A stretch of DNA of 64,000 nucleotides. Origin: Vermamoeba vermiformis (taxonomy: Eukaryota; Tubulinea; Echinamoebida). Below the pieces are notes generated by a model. It saw only the letters and a list, made by a program, of their open reading frames with translations, was not told where the DNA came from and ran no database searches. Both the position numbers and the translations under genes were made by a program. Every line of letters begins with the position of its first letter. The first letter of the stretch is position 1. This document shows, piece after piece, positions 35,901-52,470 of the stretch. The stretch covers positions 310,001 to 374,000 of the forward strand of contig JBEWZL010000276.1 of NCBI GenBank assembly GCA_045837725.1, read 5' to 3'.

Positions 35901-38900
35901 GCACATCATCTGCAAGACCTCACTCAAAGCACTCTCGTACATGTCAACACCGCGCCTGATCAAAGTATTGATGCCATTCATGCTGTTAGGCACCTCTCAA
36001 CTGCAAGCCATTACGATCAGCCTGCTGAAGAAGGTGTTGCCGAACATCAAGCCAAAAGTCATGTCTTCCTTGCTGCGCGATGTAGCTCGTGATTATCATC
36101 GCAAAGACGTGCCTCAAGGCGTGCTCGCGTTCATGTTCCAACTGATTGGCATGTCTGTGTGTCCCGCGCTGGTCATTCACCTCAATCCACACACTGCACT
36201 CGCGGCCACGGAGAAGAAGTTGAAAGAACTTGCTGCTGAAGTACGACCTGCTGCAGCCTCGCAGCCCTTCAGCTTTGAAGCACCAATTGGCTCATCGCGC
36301 TCAATGCCCAATCTGTTCAATGTCCCTTTCCCGACAGTCACTGCACCACAGTCGCAGGGATTTCAGTTCACACTCGACTGGCCTCAGTCACAGCCTGGGC
36401 TTAGTCCTCAAAGTCCACCGTCAGGCCCTGCTTCAGTGCCCAACTATGACTTCAATCCATTCGCCGTGACTACGACCAATACCGCGCAATCACCGCCTGA
36501 GCGCCGTATTCGCCGTGCGGGACGATTTAGAACACAACAACAGAGCTCACAGCCCCCACACAGCACCACTTTCAATGCTTTGCCGAGCTTTTCTTCTGCA
36601 CCGCGTCCTCTCATTCGCATTGCCCGCGATGGCCACACGAACATGGCCCTTGCAGCAGACATTATCTCCCTTATTCGATCAGTGGCCTCGACTGATAAGT
36701 GGAAACAACGTGTCAAAACGTCATTGTCCCACGCGTTGAATGGACTCAAGGCTGTCAAGACACCGGGTCACTTGCCACTCACTGCAACGACTGAAGCTCA
36801 AGTCCTGTCACCTAGTGCGAGTGTGGTGTGGGAAGCAGTAGCTGCATTAATGGCTATTGGCAGCGAACAACTCGCACTCAGAGTCGGTTCACGTGTTGGA
36901 TTAATGTTCAAAACAGCGCACAATCTCGACGACACGTACAAAACCGGCACACTGATCGAGCTCAATCCGCTCACTGGCAAGGGCAAGGTCGCATTTAGCT
37001 TCATGGAACAACCTGTCACTGTCAGTCTTGACAAGCTCGAAGTGATTGACCAAGCTGATGATTTTGAGTACAAGCAAGCAGATCTATTGCCCATATTAGG
37101 CAAGTACTTGGAAAGCAAGGAAGATTACTTCAACGACGTCTATTGGGAGAACAATGCCGAGGTGTTGATTTACTGTCGCGTCAAGTCGCTGGTGATCCTC
37201 GGTCTCACGCGCTTGCTCAAGTCAGCTGAAGCAGCCAAAGAGTTCATTGTCCTCGGACTGTTGAGTCCCCTGCTTGACACCACGCTCCGACACGCGCCCA
37301 AGTTGCACGCTCTGCAGCGCTACGAAGTCGAATACTACTCGCTGTCGCTGCTCGAGGAGAGTGTGCGCCATCACAACATGCTGTACAAGTGGAATCAGCG
37401 GCTCAAATCCAATCCGCTCTCCGCACTGCCGATCTTTGTCCCGTACAAGTGGAGCACGAACTATCAGGGCAGCAAGTACATGTCAGTGGAGGGCTGTGAA
37501 GGGTTGACAGCTGTCATCGTGTCACCGAAGGACATGCTCAAGAGACGACGCGCCAGTTCTAATTTGATCGCTCCCTACTCCCTCCCAGGGTTCTACTTTG
37601 AAGTTGAAGTCAACTGTCTCGATGCAGCCAACGGGTACGTGTTCTGATGTTTGTTTTGTACTGCCACTAACCATATTGCAGTGTCATTGAGGTTGGGTTG
37701 TGCGACTGTTCAATGCACCTCGATGCGTGTGACTTTAAGACCTACCACACCTATCGCAACACTGGGCAGAAGTACTGGTCTATCAACAGTGCCCCTGAGC
37801 TGTTCGGTTCTAAATTTGGTCACGGTGATGTCGTGGGCTGTGGCTGGGACATGGACCCACCTGCACTCAACAACAGCAACACATCGCCTCAAACCAAAGC
37901 TGCCCACACAATATCGTACTTCTGGACATTGAATGGGCGCTTATTGGACTATGGGTACCGCGGCATATCAGCACCCTCATCGCGCGGTGCATTTGCCATT
38001 GTGATTGCCAAGTCCGTCAACGGCAAGATTACTGCCAATTTTGGTCAAAAGCCCTTCTTGTTCAATCTCGCAGCCCATTGGTCAGATCGCTGGACAAAAC
38101 TGAAAGCACAACTGCCGAGTCCTGAACACTCCCCTCGCAATCACTCGCCGCGTGAACAACCGACCACGAGCTCCAAGCTTGAGAACGCCGCGCTGTCCAT
38201 TCGCCGCTCAGTCAAACCCAGCCAAATCACCCAAGTCTGACACCAAGACCGTGCACACTAGCGCCTCGAGATTTGCACTAGTGCCTCCTGACACTATTGT
38301 GCTAGGCATGGTGTTGTATGTCACACCACGACCAGTGGCAGATGTCAAATCGGGTGACATGGCACGTGTCATTGCGCAGACAGCAGGACTGGCAGGTGTA
38401 GTGCTCGACTACGATCCAGCACAGTCACTCGTCTTGCTGCACGTGTTGGACCCAGCCCTCGGCATGCACATCACTGCTTGGTACCCGATCTCTGCCGTGC
38501 GGTGTCGTGCTTCAAACACGCGCAACGAATACAACCGCCTCACTTCGAACATCATTCAGCTGCAGCAGCGAAGTATGTACCTGCCCCCATCGACTAATTG
38601 ACCTAACAATTTTCTGTAGATATCGAAGTGTTGCAAGTCATGTGGTCCATTCACGCGCAAGATGCCCTCATCAACATCCTGCAACACAACAGCAATCACG
38701 TGCTCATCTATCGTCAGCTCGGTGAGACAAGTTGTTCGACCCAAATTATCACTTGCGCCGCCCCGACATATGTGCAGCCATGAGCGCCGGAACATCTGCC
38801 GACTCCACGAGCACCGAGGAAGGGGATCAGCCAAGTCCGCAGCGACAAGTTCGGCGCCCGCTCTCCACGCATCAACACAAGTTTGGTGTACTCCCTCCAA

Positions 38901-41757
38901 GAAGACCGGAGGAGAGAGAGTTTGATATGGCCTCGCGGCCCGTCTACCGCGAGGGCGATATGACCGTCAAAAAGAAGTATCGCCTGATTGTCTTCTTGTT
39001 CTTCATCGACTACCTTCGCAAGCCCTCGCGACCCCTCGACATGAGCACCAAGACGGATATTGTCGTGCTCGTGCTGGAGATCATGCATCGCACTGGCATT
39101 GCTCCGAGCCCTGGTGGAGTGCCGCATCTGAACGACATTGAATGGCTGCGCGAAGAAGTTGGACAGCTCTACGATGAACTGATTGTGCGCCACGAGACCA
39201 GCACTTCCAAGGCCAAGCTGAACTACCTCAAAGCACTCGTTGAATTGATGCTCGCTATTCGTGCCATTGGCTGGGACACCTCAGCTGATGACATGGACGT
39301 CTTGTTGCCAGTGACATTGAGGTACGTAACTGATGGTGCAATGATGCGCATGTCTCACCGTGTACTAGTCCTACTCCAATTGCCACGTCAGACACACCAG
39401 TCATCACGACTGAACGCCTAGACAGCACTCAAACGATTGACAAGCCCAAAGTGACGGCCAATCACGTGTTCAATCCAGTGGTGCATCAGAGTGTCTTTCA
39501 TCAGATCAATCTGTGGACACGTGTCATTGAACAGTTGACACCGCACATGACTGACATTCCCAGTGCACTCGTGATTGAAGCGTTCATCTACAACAAGACA
39601 CGCCGCACCTTCAACTTCAAGTACGATACATGCGCATATAGAATGCCCTGACTAACTTCATTTGCAGAGTGGACAATGAGCCACACGAGGGCTCGTTCGA
39701 CATGTCGTCACGTGCGCGAGTAATTCCGCTCAACACATTCACACGCGACAAGCTCACTCTGTATCAAGTCAAAGAGGACAGCAAAGAGGCATTGAAGCTC
39801 GGCGAACAGAGCTATGTGAGTGGTCCAGTGGTGCACTATTCTATTCAGCCCCTCTCAGTCAGTACGTGCTCGCTGTACCTATTGAATCGAGCATCACTAA
39901 CAATTACTCCTGCCGTAGAAGAGAAACAACAGCTGTGCAGCATAGCACTGATTCCACAACTGGACTTTGATCAGAAAGCCAAGTGGATTCAAGACCCCGC
40001 ACTGCCCAATCTCCTGCGCGAGATTGCAGGCATCGATCAATTAGTCAGCACTGCGCTCAGCTCACCGCGCTCACCCGGGCGTAAAATCAAGCCCGGCTGT
40101 TCAGGACTGTGGCTGGTGCTCGTTGAACTCGTCGCGCTGTTGAACTGCAGACTGGACGAGAGCAACGATGTCACGAGTCCTTACGCTGTCTGGCCACATC
40201 TGCCGCTCAAAGAGAGTGAGAAAGTGTTGTACTCAGCCCTGTGGACTGCACTCGACCACGCGACAGACCCCAGCGCGCTATTGACACATTTGACAGCTGT
40301 CATCCACGTCTTGAACGGACTCGTTGAGCCAGTGTCAAACTTGTTCCAGCTCGAAGACGTGCACGATCAGACTTGGCGCACTGGCCACGCACTTCTCGCC
40401 TCACGCGCACTGTTGTTCCGCTCATTGAAGTGGTCCATCATTCAATCCGAGCTCAAATTGATGACTGACAGCGAGATTAGCGCTGATCCACCCGTGACGC
40501 TGGAGCTGAATCGATTCCTCACCGCTGCATTCAATCCGACGCAAAATAGCACAAGTTTAGGTATGCACAGCCCCCAACTAATATCGCACCTGACTAACCC
40601 TCGCGCAGATGAGAACTGCATCTTCCTGCAGGCCTATGCGCAGCTGAAGAATGTCGAGGCACACAAGCTGTTCAATCACAGCAAGTCGTGGCACGTCAAG
40701 TTCAAGAACGAAGAGGGCATTGACAGCGGTGGATTGTTCCGCGAGAGTCTGACATTGATCTGCAATGACTTGCAATCCAATCGGCTGCCCATCTTCATTC
40801 CCTGTCCCAATGCACAGCTCGCGGACAAGGCTGAAGGCAGTGGCCACAATCGCAACAAGTGGATCCCCAACCCCTCGTGTTCACACCCCAGATATCAAAA
40901 GCTCTACGAATTCGTGGGTCGATTGCTCGGTCTCGCGCTGTGGACTGACAACACACTGCCCCTCGATCTGCCTTCATTCGTGTGGAAGCCACTGCTGGGC
41001 CAAGAGCTGAGTCTCGATGACCTCAAAGACATTGACAGCTACTGCGGCGAGTGTCTCTCGTTCTTGACCTCTGATCGCGATGGAGATTTGACTGAGAACA
41101 ACTTTAACGACATCATCTTCGAGTACTTCCAAACAGTGTTGAGTGACGGCACTGTGGTCGATTTGAAACCGAACGGTGCTGAGATACCTGTCACTTATGC
41201 TAACCGACTTGAATACGTCAATCTCGTGCAAAAGACGAGACTACGCGAGAGTGCGAAACAGCTGCAATGGCTGCGTCAAGGTCTGTCGCAAGTAGTGCCA
41301 GTCGGTGCACTGTCACTGCTGTCGTGGTCAGAGCTGCAAGACAAAGTGACTGGTGTGCCGACCATTGACATTGACTTGCTCAGGGTATGGGATACTAATG
41401 CTGCACCACATGTCATATTTACTAATGTCTCTACAGCAACACACGCGCTACGAGCTGTTCGCGGAAGATGATCCAACGATTGTCATGTTCTGGAAGGTGT
41501 TGACAGCGATGCGACAACAAGAGCGACGCTTGTTCTTGCGCTTTGTGTGGGGCCGCGAGACACTGCCCTCACCACTGTACTGGCGCGAGGAGATGGTGGT
41601 CAGCAAACTGTTGGGCAAACACGATGAACTGCCACAATCTCATACGTGCTTCTTTGTGCTGAAACTGCCCACGTACAGCACCGAAGAGATCATGTCGCAG
41701 AAGTTAATTATGGCTATTACGCACACGCAGACTATAGACACTGATTTCAATCTGTAA
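29963..41757 (+). CDS. Giant HECT E3 ubiquitin ligase with SPRY domain
   Basis: About 20 exons (for example 29963-30526, 30573-30830, 30877-31288, 31335-31906, 32385-33904, 35224-37634, 37682-38210, 38778-39321, 39668-40560, 40609-41384, 41437-41757) can be joined to about 3,640 residues. A SPRY/B30.2 segment lies near 37.6-38.0 kb (VIEVGLCDCSM ... GDVVGCGWDMD). The HECT domain fills the last 350 residues. It includes NEEGIDSGGLFRESL, the GRLLGLALW segment and the catalytic Cys in LPQSHTCFFVLKLP. Long helical repeats fill the rest. No RCC1 blades are visible, so HECTD4-like fits better than HERC1/2, with moderate certainty. One junction (38,210-38,248) needs a 37-nt intron and is unresolved. 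Confidence 0.85.
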
Positions 41758-41827
41758 TTATCTCTTGTACACAATGTATATAAAACAAATACTCGTTACT
41801 AATGTACAAGGTCCACCTTTAATTCAT

Positions 41828-44517
<2,690 letters not shown>

Positions 44518-44623
44518 GTTGTTATATATACATGTGGGTCGAAACTGAATCGTTTTTGGTGTAACTATCAGTTTTCCTTGTCGGACAATTAAATTTCTAC
44601 ATCTGACGCGTCAAACACAACCA
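44518..44623. promoter_or_regulatory. 106-bp divergent promoter of MTO1 and the His-rich gene
   Basis: This is the shortest divergent spacer in the window. Two genes of unrelated function share it. It has a TATA-like ttatatatacatg next to the MTO1 start. Confidence 0.45.
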
Positions 44624-45664
44624 ATGCGTGCTTTATATTTAATTGCTATCATCTGCGTGGCATTTGTCGCCGCTCAAAGCAGTTCCAGCAGCGCCACCAG
44701 CTCCGACTCCGTCACTGACAAAACTGAATTTCATGTGTCAGCCCAAGACGACAAGGACGGCTTCAGCTATTTTTACGTGAATAAGAACGGTAAATAATAG
44801 AAATATAACGCATTGTGAAAGCAAGCTTTAATGGTATACTTGAACAGGAAATGAGATTATGGTCGTTTATGGAGCTAAAGAAAAATTTAGCGCTGAACGA
44901 GAAACTGAAATATTAGAAGATATTAGGTAACATACGGAACAGAAATAATTTTTTTGTAATTTTTAGTTCGAAGTTGAATAGTAACTGATTTATTGAAATT
45001 TAGAAAACAGCACTCAGTTCCTTACGTGACCGAGACTAAATTCCAGTACGTGGGTATTGATAAGAAGACGGAGCAACAGACCTGCTCGCACAGTCACTCA
45101 CACGATCACCATCACCACGACCATGACCACGACCATGACCACGACCACCATGATCACGAGCACGAGCATGAACACGAACACGTGCACGGCCCTGGCTGCA
45201 CTCACAGTCACGAGCACAAACACGAGGACAACAAAGACTCGGCCAAGAGCAGCACTGAGAGTGACAGCAGCAGTGAGAAAGTGACCGAACACAAGCACGA
45301 TGAAGAGAAGAAATCCAGCGCTGAGAAGACAGTTGATCACGAACACGAGCACAAGCACAAAGAACAGCACGAGGACGAGCACGGTCATCATCACTCGAAC
45401 ACGCACGAGCACTCGCACGATCACTCGCACGCCCACTCTCATTCTCATTCACACTCGCACGGCGGTCACTCGCACAGCCACTCGCATTCACACGAACACC
45501 ACGAGCACTCGCATCACCATCACTCGGTAGGTCCCACTGACTAATCACTCCTTCATAATTCTCATTATCCGCACTAGCACCATCACCACGAGAGCTTCGG
45601 TTCCAACAACATCAATCCCAACTCATTTGGTGCTGCCAAGCCTCGTCCTCCACCCAAGAAATAA
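44624..45664 (+). CDS. Secreted or ER-luminal histidine-rich protein
   Basis: Four exons (44624-44789, 44848-44926, 45004-45526, 45578-45664) give 284 residues. A signal peptide (LYLIAIICVAFVAAQ) is followed by a short Ser-rich segment and a folded-looking stretch (NEIMVVYGAKEKFSAERE). The last 160 residues are dominated by HD, HE and HS dipeptides, with runs such as HSHSHSHSHGGHSH. A Pro/Lys tail (KPRPPPKK) closes it. His-Asp/Glu-rich lumenal stretches bind Zn, Cu or Ni in known proteins, so metal storage or buffering is a reasonable inference. A single Cys pair region (CSHSH, GPGCTHSH) sits in the His domain. No transmembrane segment beyond the signal peptide is visible. Confidence 0.75.
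45087..45526 (+). repeat. Low-complexity CAC/CAT-GAC/GAG repeat tract encoding the His-rich domain
   Basis: The exon is an imperfect hexanucleotide-like repeat of His codons alternating with Asp, Glu and Ser codons. All other frames across it are also open, which makes spurious overlapping ORFs on both strands. Replication slippage probably makes its length variable between strains. Confidence 0.85.
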
Positions 45665-45749
45665 CTTCGTTCAAGCAATAGATTCACGCTGTTAGTAAAT
45701 TACGTGTTTACCTGATACGACGACGAGTGGTATATACAAAATTTGAGTA

Positions 45750-47280
45750 TTAAGCAATGTTGAGGGTCTGCACACCAAACAGCGATGACAGCGACTCTTC
45801 GTTGTGAATGCGTCGAATAGCCTCACCGAGCAAATAAGCAATGGACTTGACTTGAATCTTGGGGATCAACTTCTCGGGGGTCAGTGGAATGGAGTCTGTG
45901 ACGAGTATCTCATCGACCTGCGCGATGTTAGAATACTGACAGGACTAGTATATGACAAGGACTTGCCTCGCTGGCTTGCAATCGTTCCATGTCTCCTGAG
46001 AGCACTGCGTGAGTGGCACAGGCGTACACGTGTTTGGCACCGTGCTTTTTGAGAATTTCAGCTGAAGTGATCAATCGATTGCCTGGACTGTAGTTAGCGT
46101 AGTACTAGTGATAGCATATTGTCTATTGTCCTCTTCGTACCCGTGTCAATCATGTCGTCAACAATCACTGCATTCTCTTCAATAGTGCCGACAACATTCA
46201 TCACGCGCATTCCGTTCTCAATGCGGTTCTCAAGTAGGGCAATCTTCATGCCCAGATACTTTGCAATTCTTCTAGCGCGACGAGCACCACCTAAAAGTGG
46301 CATATAAGACCCTGTAAGAGCTCAAGTTTGACACGTTGACACGTACCAACATCAGGGGCAACAACGACAGTGTTGGTCTCAGTGAACTTCTTCTCGCGCA
46401 TGTAATCAATCACTAACGAGTCCGGCAACAAATTGTCGACGGGAATGTTGAAAAATCCTTGAATTTGATCGGCGTGGAGGTCTAAAAACAGAATTCGATC
46501 GGGGCCTGCTGCGGTAATCAGATCAGCGACCAACTGGCAAATAGTTAGTTAATAATACATGTATTAAGTGGAACATGTACTGACCTTGGCGGAAATAGGT
46601 TCTCTCGGGCCGTGCTTGCCTAAATTAGGAAATTAGTTCGGACAGCACTAATGTATTCGGCAAATTTTATCAATAAAATCAAGCTGGTACGTTATTTTAA
46701 ACAATAAATGTTAGCCGCTGAAGTACTTACGATCTTGCCTGCTGTAGCCAAAATAGGGAATGACAACTGTAATTCTCTTAGCGGAAGATCTCTTGAGCGC
46801 ATCCAACATGATCAATAACTCCATTAAATTGTCGTTCACTGGTGGGCATGTTGGCTATAATAAAATTAATACCAAATTATTATCGAAACGCAAGGTAAAA
46901 TAATTTACAAATTATCCTTGATATTTTTAAATAATACTGTAACCACAAGAATATAAAATAAGTATTTGTGTTGACAATAATAATATGTATTTACATCATA
47001 AAAATTATTATTGTTCACAGAAATATCAAGATCTGACACTAAATAATCTGTTTTCGAATGCCGGAATGATTATTGATCGTACCTGAATAAGGAATATATC
47101 AGCACCTCGCACATTCTCTTGGATTCTGACACGAGACTCCCCATCCGGAAACCGATCCACGATAGCTTGACCAAGCTCCTTGCCCACTGCCTTGCAAATC
47201 GATTTAGCTAGCGATGGATTCGCATTACAAGTGAATAATTTGAGCATGTTTGAAGAGCTGTCGTTGTCAGATGTGTTCAT
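45750..47280 (-). CDS. PRS: Ribose-phosphate pyrophosphokinase (PRPP synthetase)
   Basis: Seven exons (47280-47083, 46854-46731, 46619-46585, 46533-46347, 46290-46141, 46082-45967, 45917-45750) give 325 residues, normal for class I enzymes. It makes PRPP for purine, pyrimidine, NAD and His synthesis. Visible signatures are [42 protein letters not shown] and the PRPP loop [11 protein letters not shown]. The sixth intron (45966-45918) begins GC rather than GT, with a strong AG-GCAAGT donor. An in-frame second ATG ten residues downstream could also be the start. Confidence 0.94.
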
Positions 47281-47495
47281 GCAATCAATTTTTAATAATA
47301 TTTTGCCTCCACAAGCCAAGCGTCGCAATTCACAGTTGCATCGACCCGACAGCTGCGTTAGGAGTATAGTCCACTCGTGGCAATGCCAATGTAATTCAAG
47401 TCCTATTTATTTACAAGTCGTATTGTACAAAGTTAATCCGACTCGTTCCGCTCCAAACAGTACGATCAGCTCTTATTGGCTAGTGCACATATGGC

Positions 47496-48406
47496 CTAAA
47501 CTCGCTCAGAGAATCGTTGTCGCATCTCACGCAACAGCACGGGCAAGTTGTTGGACTTGTTGTACTTGGCTTCAAGATCGGTTACTTCAACGGGTGGCTG
47601 AGTGTCCTCGACTGATGCACAGAAATTAGCTATTAGCCTAATAGGCCACGCGTAGGTATGTACTTACTCTTGCAGACATCATTAGCATCGAGGCGCATCA
47701 AGAACCAGAACTCGCGCTCAGGTTGGTTGTGGTCGATCAAGGTGAAGGTGAAGCGCATACGAGCGTCTGTTGTTAATAAGTCATATTAATACTCGCAATA
47801 TAGCACGCCAATGAGCCGAAGAGCACTTACCACCAATAGACTCAAAGCTCAAGCCAAGACGTTCTTTGTACAAAGCTATCGCGCCAAGCAACTGTTGGAC
47901 CTTCTCTTTGCGACTGCGTTCAATCTCTTCCATTTTAGCTCTCTTTGCCTCGAGGAGATCTTCTTCGTGCTTGGTCTCGCGCTTGTAAGTATCGAGCTTC
48001 TCAGGCAAACCTCGTTGCTTTTCACGAAGTTTGTCGACAGAGCGCTGCAGATTCTCAATTGCAATATTTTCCTTGTCCATCTCTGCGGTAAACATCAATA
48101 ATACGGTCGATTACAGGATCAACTGCCGAGAAATAAGTCGTACCTCGTCGAATCTGGTCAGCGGTGCCTTGATATTTCTTCTCCAGCTTCAAAAGTTCTT
48201 GCTTTTGCTCTAATTAATTTTATAATTAATTACTCGAATTATTATACGTCACTTATAGATAACAAACCTTCGTGGGTCGCAACGGCTTGCTTGTATTGAC
48301 GAATCCCGTTTTGAACTAATGTCTTTTGTTCAGTCAAGGGCTTGCCGAAAGCATTGCGGAATGATTTCAAGTGCTCGTTAAAGGTGTGTAATTCTTCGGC
48401 GTTCAT
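47496..48406 (-). CDS. SPC25: Kinetochore protein Spc25 (Ndc80 complex)
   Basis: Five exons encode a protein of about 215 residues. The N-terminal two thirds is a coiled coil (TLVQNGIRQYKQAV, LLKLEKKYQGTADQ, LREKQRGLPEKLDTYKRE). The C-terminal RWD-like globular domain contains LIDHNQPEREFWFLMRL, then QPPVEV and LLREMRQRF. Spc25 pairs with Spc24 and links the Ndc80 complex to the inner kinetochore. Length and layout are typical. The first donor is GTTTGT, a weak site. It is divergent from the HPS1-like gene. Confidence 0.85.
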
Positions 48407-48587
48407 TCTCGTGTTGTTGGTGTCTGTATCGTTGTACAACAATAATAATCGATTCAAAATTTTGTAACGGTCATCAGACTGTTTCGGCGGGAAAGAGTTT
48501 TGTTGCCAATTTTGGACAGCTAATAAGCTCTAGCGCTCTGTGAATAGTCGTCAATTTTTTTCGTAGTTGTGATTGCGACAACGAACA

Positions 48588-51166
48588 ATGAAGTACTTCT
48601 TTATAGTCGACGAGGCATGTACTCCATTGTTTTCCAACCATCCAAATCCGACGATCGCTCCACTGATGATGGCGTCGACGCATTTCTTTGCGGAGTCATT
48701 TTCAGAGGTATCTTCGCTGCTACTGTGCGAGGACGGTACTAAGATGGTCTTTCAGCGTGTATGTATCGAGATCCGTGATCAAATGTCAAATTCAATATTT
48801 CCAATTTAGAATAATAATTAATAATTATTGTAACATATTATATGTATAAAAACGAATATTCGTAACGTTATTATTCACTTAATCTTGCATTGGAATTTTC
48901 TGACCTGATTTTCAATTAATTTAAATATTCGTTCAGTATTCAACGCTGTATATATTGGTCACTAGCGATCAAGGCGAGTCAGAAGCATTTCTTAGAACAC
49001 AAATCAATACGTTGTATCATTTATTATTGATGGAATATGGTCCAACACGTCTTTACGATCGCAATTCACTTGCCAATGGTTACTGGAACAAACAAGAGCG
49101 GCGGATTCGCAGACTGATCGATACAATGTGCCATTTATGCGACACTCGACAGAGTTTTCTCGTGCAAGCGATCGAAGAGCTGCTGCGAAACAATTCAAAC
49201 TCGGAAGTGAAGAACGACATCAACAACTACCTGCTGCAGGCTTTGAAGAGGACACCTAAGGCCACGCATGCACTGTTGTTCGTAGGCACACAACTGCTCG
49301 CGCAAGCATCGGCACCCAAAGCATTTGAGTTGACTACCGCTGATGTGCTCTTGTTGATAATTTACTTCTACAGCCGATTTCAAGACAACGGTATTGTGCT
49401 ATTATAGTGATCTATGATCTTCATATATTGACTTTTAATAACAGATTCTTCGAGTGACACGGAGACACTTGTTGAAGATGATTCGTCCACTGGTAAGTGC
49501 GCACTCAGTGAATGAACGTCGTATTAACGATCTCGTGCACAGTGTCGAATGAAGAAGGTTATGTTTCAGCTGAGGAAGGCAACGAGGAAGAGGCTGAAGT
49601 AAAGTACGAGTTATTAAAGATAGACTATTAAGACAAGTACTAATTATTGTTGGCAGCATGGAGGCCTTGAGACGCATGAAAGAACAAGTGCAGAGCGGTG
49701 TTTGTGTAGGCACGCACGGCGAGATTGTAAGTCAGATAATCAATTGCGTGAAACATCCACTCATAGCACGACAGGTCGAAGTTATTCAACGCATTCTCAA
49801 GTCTCGTGGATTCTTCAAAGGCGAGGTTGATGGCGTGTACAGCGACATTATGCAGATCTCTGTCGTGGAATATCAGCGCTCTCACCGCTTACCTTCGATT
49901 GGCATGATTGACACTGACACACTCAAGCTCATGGCTAAGGAACAGGGCATTGATGTACGTGCTTAAGGCTGACTACTGATCGTGTAAATTAATCATTTTT
50001 AGCCCGCTGACAAGAAGACTCTTGTGCCCGTGAGAACATTGCAACAAGTGCTGGAGCTCACATTCAACGACGACTCCATTCAGAGACGGCAGTGACTCCA
50101 CTTCATTCACCCCAGCCATGTCCCTGTTCCAATCCAATCTTCCAGTATGTCATTGTTACTGAACGTCTTAAAGCACACCATATTAATATACATTGACTAG
50201 GGATTCATGGAGAAGAGTGCCTTGCAAGAGGTATCACCGGGTTCATCAGTCTCGCCCTCGCCCTACTCCTCTTCACAGTCCTCGCAAGCTGACAGCTCGT
50301 ACCGCACACCACAAGGACCTGGCATCAAGAAGCGACCACAACCAGCACCACAGACGTCAAGTGATGACACGCCCCAGCCCCCACTCTGGTCGCACTTGTT
50401 CTTCCGCACTCCTCGTCATGCCCCGTGCTGGGTGTGCTGCTTTCAACTGCACAAGTCCATCACACTCGTCTTGATCTGTCGCAATGTGCCACAGCCGCTT
50501 GAAGAAGACAAAGAAATGATGGCTAATGCCGCTGAACTCGTGCGCCGCTCACTGATGGTGAATTACGTGGACTTTGTGCTGAGTTTGGAGAACACGCACA
50601 CGATCATCAACTACATCAATCAGATACCTGGTCTCGTGCACTTCATTCTCGTTGACCGTGCATACAACCGTGTGCTCGCGCCAGTGATTACACCGCTGAC
50701 TGGTGCCAACACGAATCATTCGCCTGAGGCCACGAACAAGATGTTTGAAGTGCTGAAGATGAAAGTGTGGGACATGACTTACCAAGCACAGGACTTCCTT
50801 AGTAAAGGTATGTAATGAAATTTAGGTTCGTGACTGTTGGACAATATATTAATCCTTCGATTAGGCTTCACGGATATGATGGTGAAGAAAGGTCATTTCG
50901 TGTACTGCTACAAGCTGTGGTTCGAAGACAACAGCGACAGAATATTGCCAATTAAGGAAAGTATCTCAGTAGAGGCCAAGCCAATCATCAATCGCGAGTT
51001 CTACAAGAAGTTGCAGTCCCGATTGCTGTCCAACAGACAACAACACAAGTTCTACGAGCTGTACAGTCTCTTTTTAGGCTGTTTGCCCACCAAGGTCATT
51101 GAACAGCAGAATCAGCTCTTGATCTCCGTGCTGCTCGGCAGACAGACGAACAACCTGTTAGAATAG
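48588..51166 (+). CDS. HPS1: HPS1-like (BLOC-3) protein with an inserted PG-binding-like domain
   Basis: Exons 48588-48758, 48937-49390, 49445-49492, 49543-49603, 49657-49954 and 50003-50095 give a longin-like N-terminal half (MKYFFIVDEACTPLF), an acidic linker and a peptidoglycan-binding-like segment. Exons 50118-50144, 50201-50807 and 50865-51166 give the C-terminal half, with IPGLVHFILVDR, then KKGHFVYCYKLWFED. Those words match HPS1, which with HPS4 forms the BLOC-3 exchange factor for Rab32/38 in lysosome-related organelles. The two halves are in different frames. The first ends RRQ-TGA at 50095 and the second can start at ATG 50118. Either this is one gene with a frame break or assembly error, or a split pair. 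Fusion as one gene is favoured because HPS1 elsewhere is one protein. Confidence 0.75.
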
Positions 51167-51271
51167 TGCTCTAGCACAGTGTTTTTGTACAATTGTAAAT
51201 AATAATTGTGATGATAGAACAACCTATTGACACGTTCTGTTTGGTATCTAACACTAATTTTATTTGGACTG

Positions 51272-52328
<1,057 letters not shown>

Positions 52329-52470
52329 GGTGTTAGTGTCTGGTAATATAATTATTTAATATTAATTGAAAGCAAGCCGCAGATTTTTCAACTGAGCGCG
52401 AGGAAATTTCGTTTTTTTTTAAGTTTAATACAAGCCACTAACACACTAATATAACAATACGGCATGGTCT

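Noticed and set aside
45036-45548. Long open frames on both strands across the His-rich exon
   Set aside because: The repeat CAC/GAC/GAG keeps all frames open. Only the frame with a signal peptide and spliced ends is credible.
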